From a virus: a stretch of DNA of 46,217 nucleotides. Of this stretch, positions 45,939 through 46,217 are shown piece by piece; positions within the stretch are counted from its first letter, which is position 1; each line of letters starts with the position of its first letter. Location of the stretch: positions 1 through 46,217 of the IMG/VR virus record IMGVR_UViG_3300017963_000374. One strand, written 5' to 3'. The notes beneath the pieces are model-generated. The model did no database searches and was not told where the DNA came from. It was given only the letters and a program-made list of their open reading frames with translations. The position numbers and the translations under genes are program-made.

Positions 45939-46217
45939 TTTACTGCGCCGATGGCAACGCCCGGTTTGCAGAAATCGCCGTCAATGCTGGCTTTTTGTAC
46001 GGCGCTCAATTGCCTCCGCGTGGATTGCCATTCCTGCCGTATTTTGCGGATCAGAATTGGAAAAATCCGAACCGTGAGCGGTATATGGCAGAACTGGCTA
46101 AATATCAGCCACATATTGCCAGCGTGTTGGATTGGGAGTGTCAGGAGCAATTGCCGGAGGTACTGGCCTGGGCAGAGGATGCCGCGCAGTTTGTTGAGGT
46201 TGTGATGATAATCCCAA
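45920..46217 (+). CDS. Conserved phage protein, cut by the window end
   Basis: A GTG at 45920 opens a frame that continues to the end: ALIYCADGNARFAEIAVNAGFLYGAQLPP ... FADQNWKNPNRERYMAELAKYQ ... LDWECQEQLPEVLAWAEDAAQFVEVVMIIP. I recall similar proteins in other phages (DUF6610-like), perhaps related to TIM-barrel base-exchange enzymes; this is uncertain. 99 codons are visible. Confidence 0.6.
   Translation, partial: MATPALIYCADGNARFAEIAVNAGFLYGAQLPPRGLPFLPYFADQNWKNPNRERYMAELAKYQPHIASVLDWECQEQLPEVLAWAEDAAQFVEVVMIIP

Noticed and set aside
1-46217. The window could be a complete circular genome, because the last codon frame joins the first frame in phase.
   Set aside because: A match in phase has a one in three chance, and the joined protein does not continue the pattern I expect for the end gene. 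No terminal overlap of sequence is visible.

Overview
This window looks like about 46 kb of a tailed bacteriophage (or prophage) genome. It has a long non-contractile (siphovirus-type) tail, judged from a 916-residue tape measure, a tail tube protein, an HK97 gp10-like protein and no sheath gene. No bacterial housekeeping gene, integrase, DNA polymerase or endolysin is visible, and both ends cut through genes, so the genome is not complete here. Promoters are sigma70-like (TTGNNN, 17 bp, TATAAT-like), Shine-Dalgarno sites are common and intrinsic terminators are present, so the host is a bacterium. A weak hint for Chloroflexota is a helical segment (44288-44701) that recalls helical domains common in signalling proteins of that phylum. 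This is inference only. All three stop codons end genes, so the code is standard.

Layout. 1-2500: an unknown gene and a ParB-methyltransferase gene. A GIY-YIG homing endonuclease with its own promoter sits just before the methyltransferase, next to a truncated copy of a similar gene start. 2529-10967: packaging and head genes (small and large terminase, a portal fused to a MuF-type head protein, a maturation protease with nested scaffold starts, the major capsid protein), interrupted by a moron-like gene flanked by small-RNA units. 11029-18299: a nine-gene sugar island with two GT2-type, three GT4/GT-B-type and one further GT2 glycosyltransferase, two SAM methyltransferases and helper proteins. 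18316-24804: virion proteins, head-tail connectors, tail terminator, tail tube and assembly chaperones. 24797-34515: tape measure, tail tip, beta-propeller proteins and a fibre, ending at a bidirectional terminator.

34561-39011 is a leftward operon of membrane proteins, zinc-ribbon proteins, a tRNA-like gene and a probable single-strand annealing protein. It diverges from a rightward early operon (39156-43844) through back-to-back promoters whose -35 boxes form a 12-bp inverted repeat. The rightward operon has an XRE regulator, a GIY-YIG/HTH fusion, a Vsr-like endonuclease, small genes, a replication initiator carrying three iterons in its own coding sequence, and a DnaC-like helicase loader. 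43943-46217 holds holin-like membrane genes, a GNAT-like protein and a gene cut by the window end.

The most unusual feature is a set of short promoter-RNA-terminator units lodged between genes (6764, 7324, 22253, 38684, 41024). In two of them (6764-6860 and 41024-41196) the loop of the terminator hairpin is perfectly or nearly perfectly complementary to a segment upstream of the hairpin, so the RNA can form an H-type pseudoknot running into the U-tract. Other points are a TGA stop inside a virion protein where the reading frame clearly continues, a TAG inside a small membrane gene, a tRNA-like gene with a ~43-nt insertion in the anticodon loop, and two poly-G tracts in the tail fibre gene.
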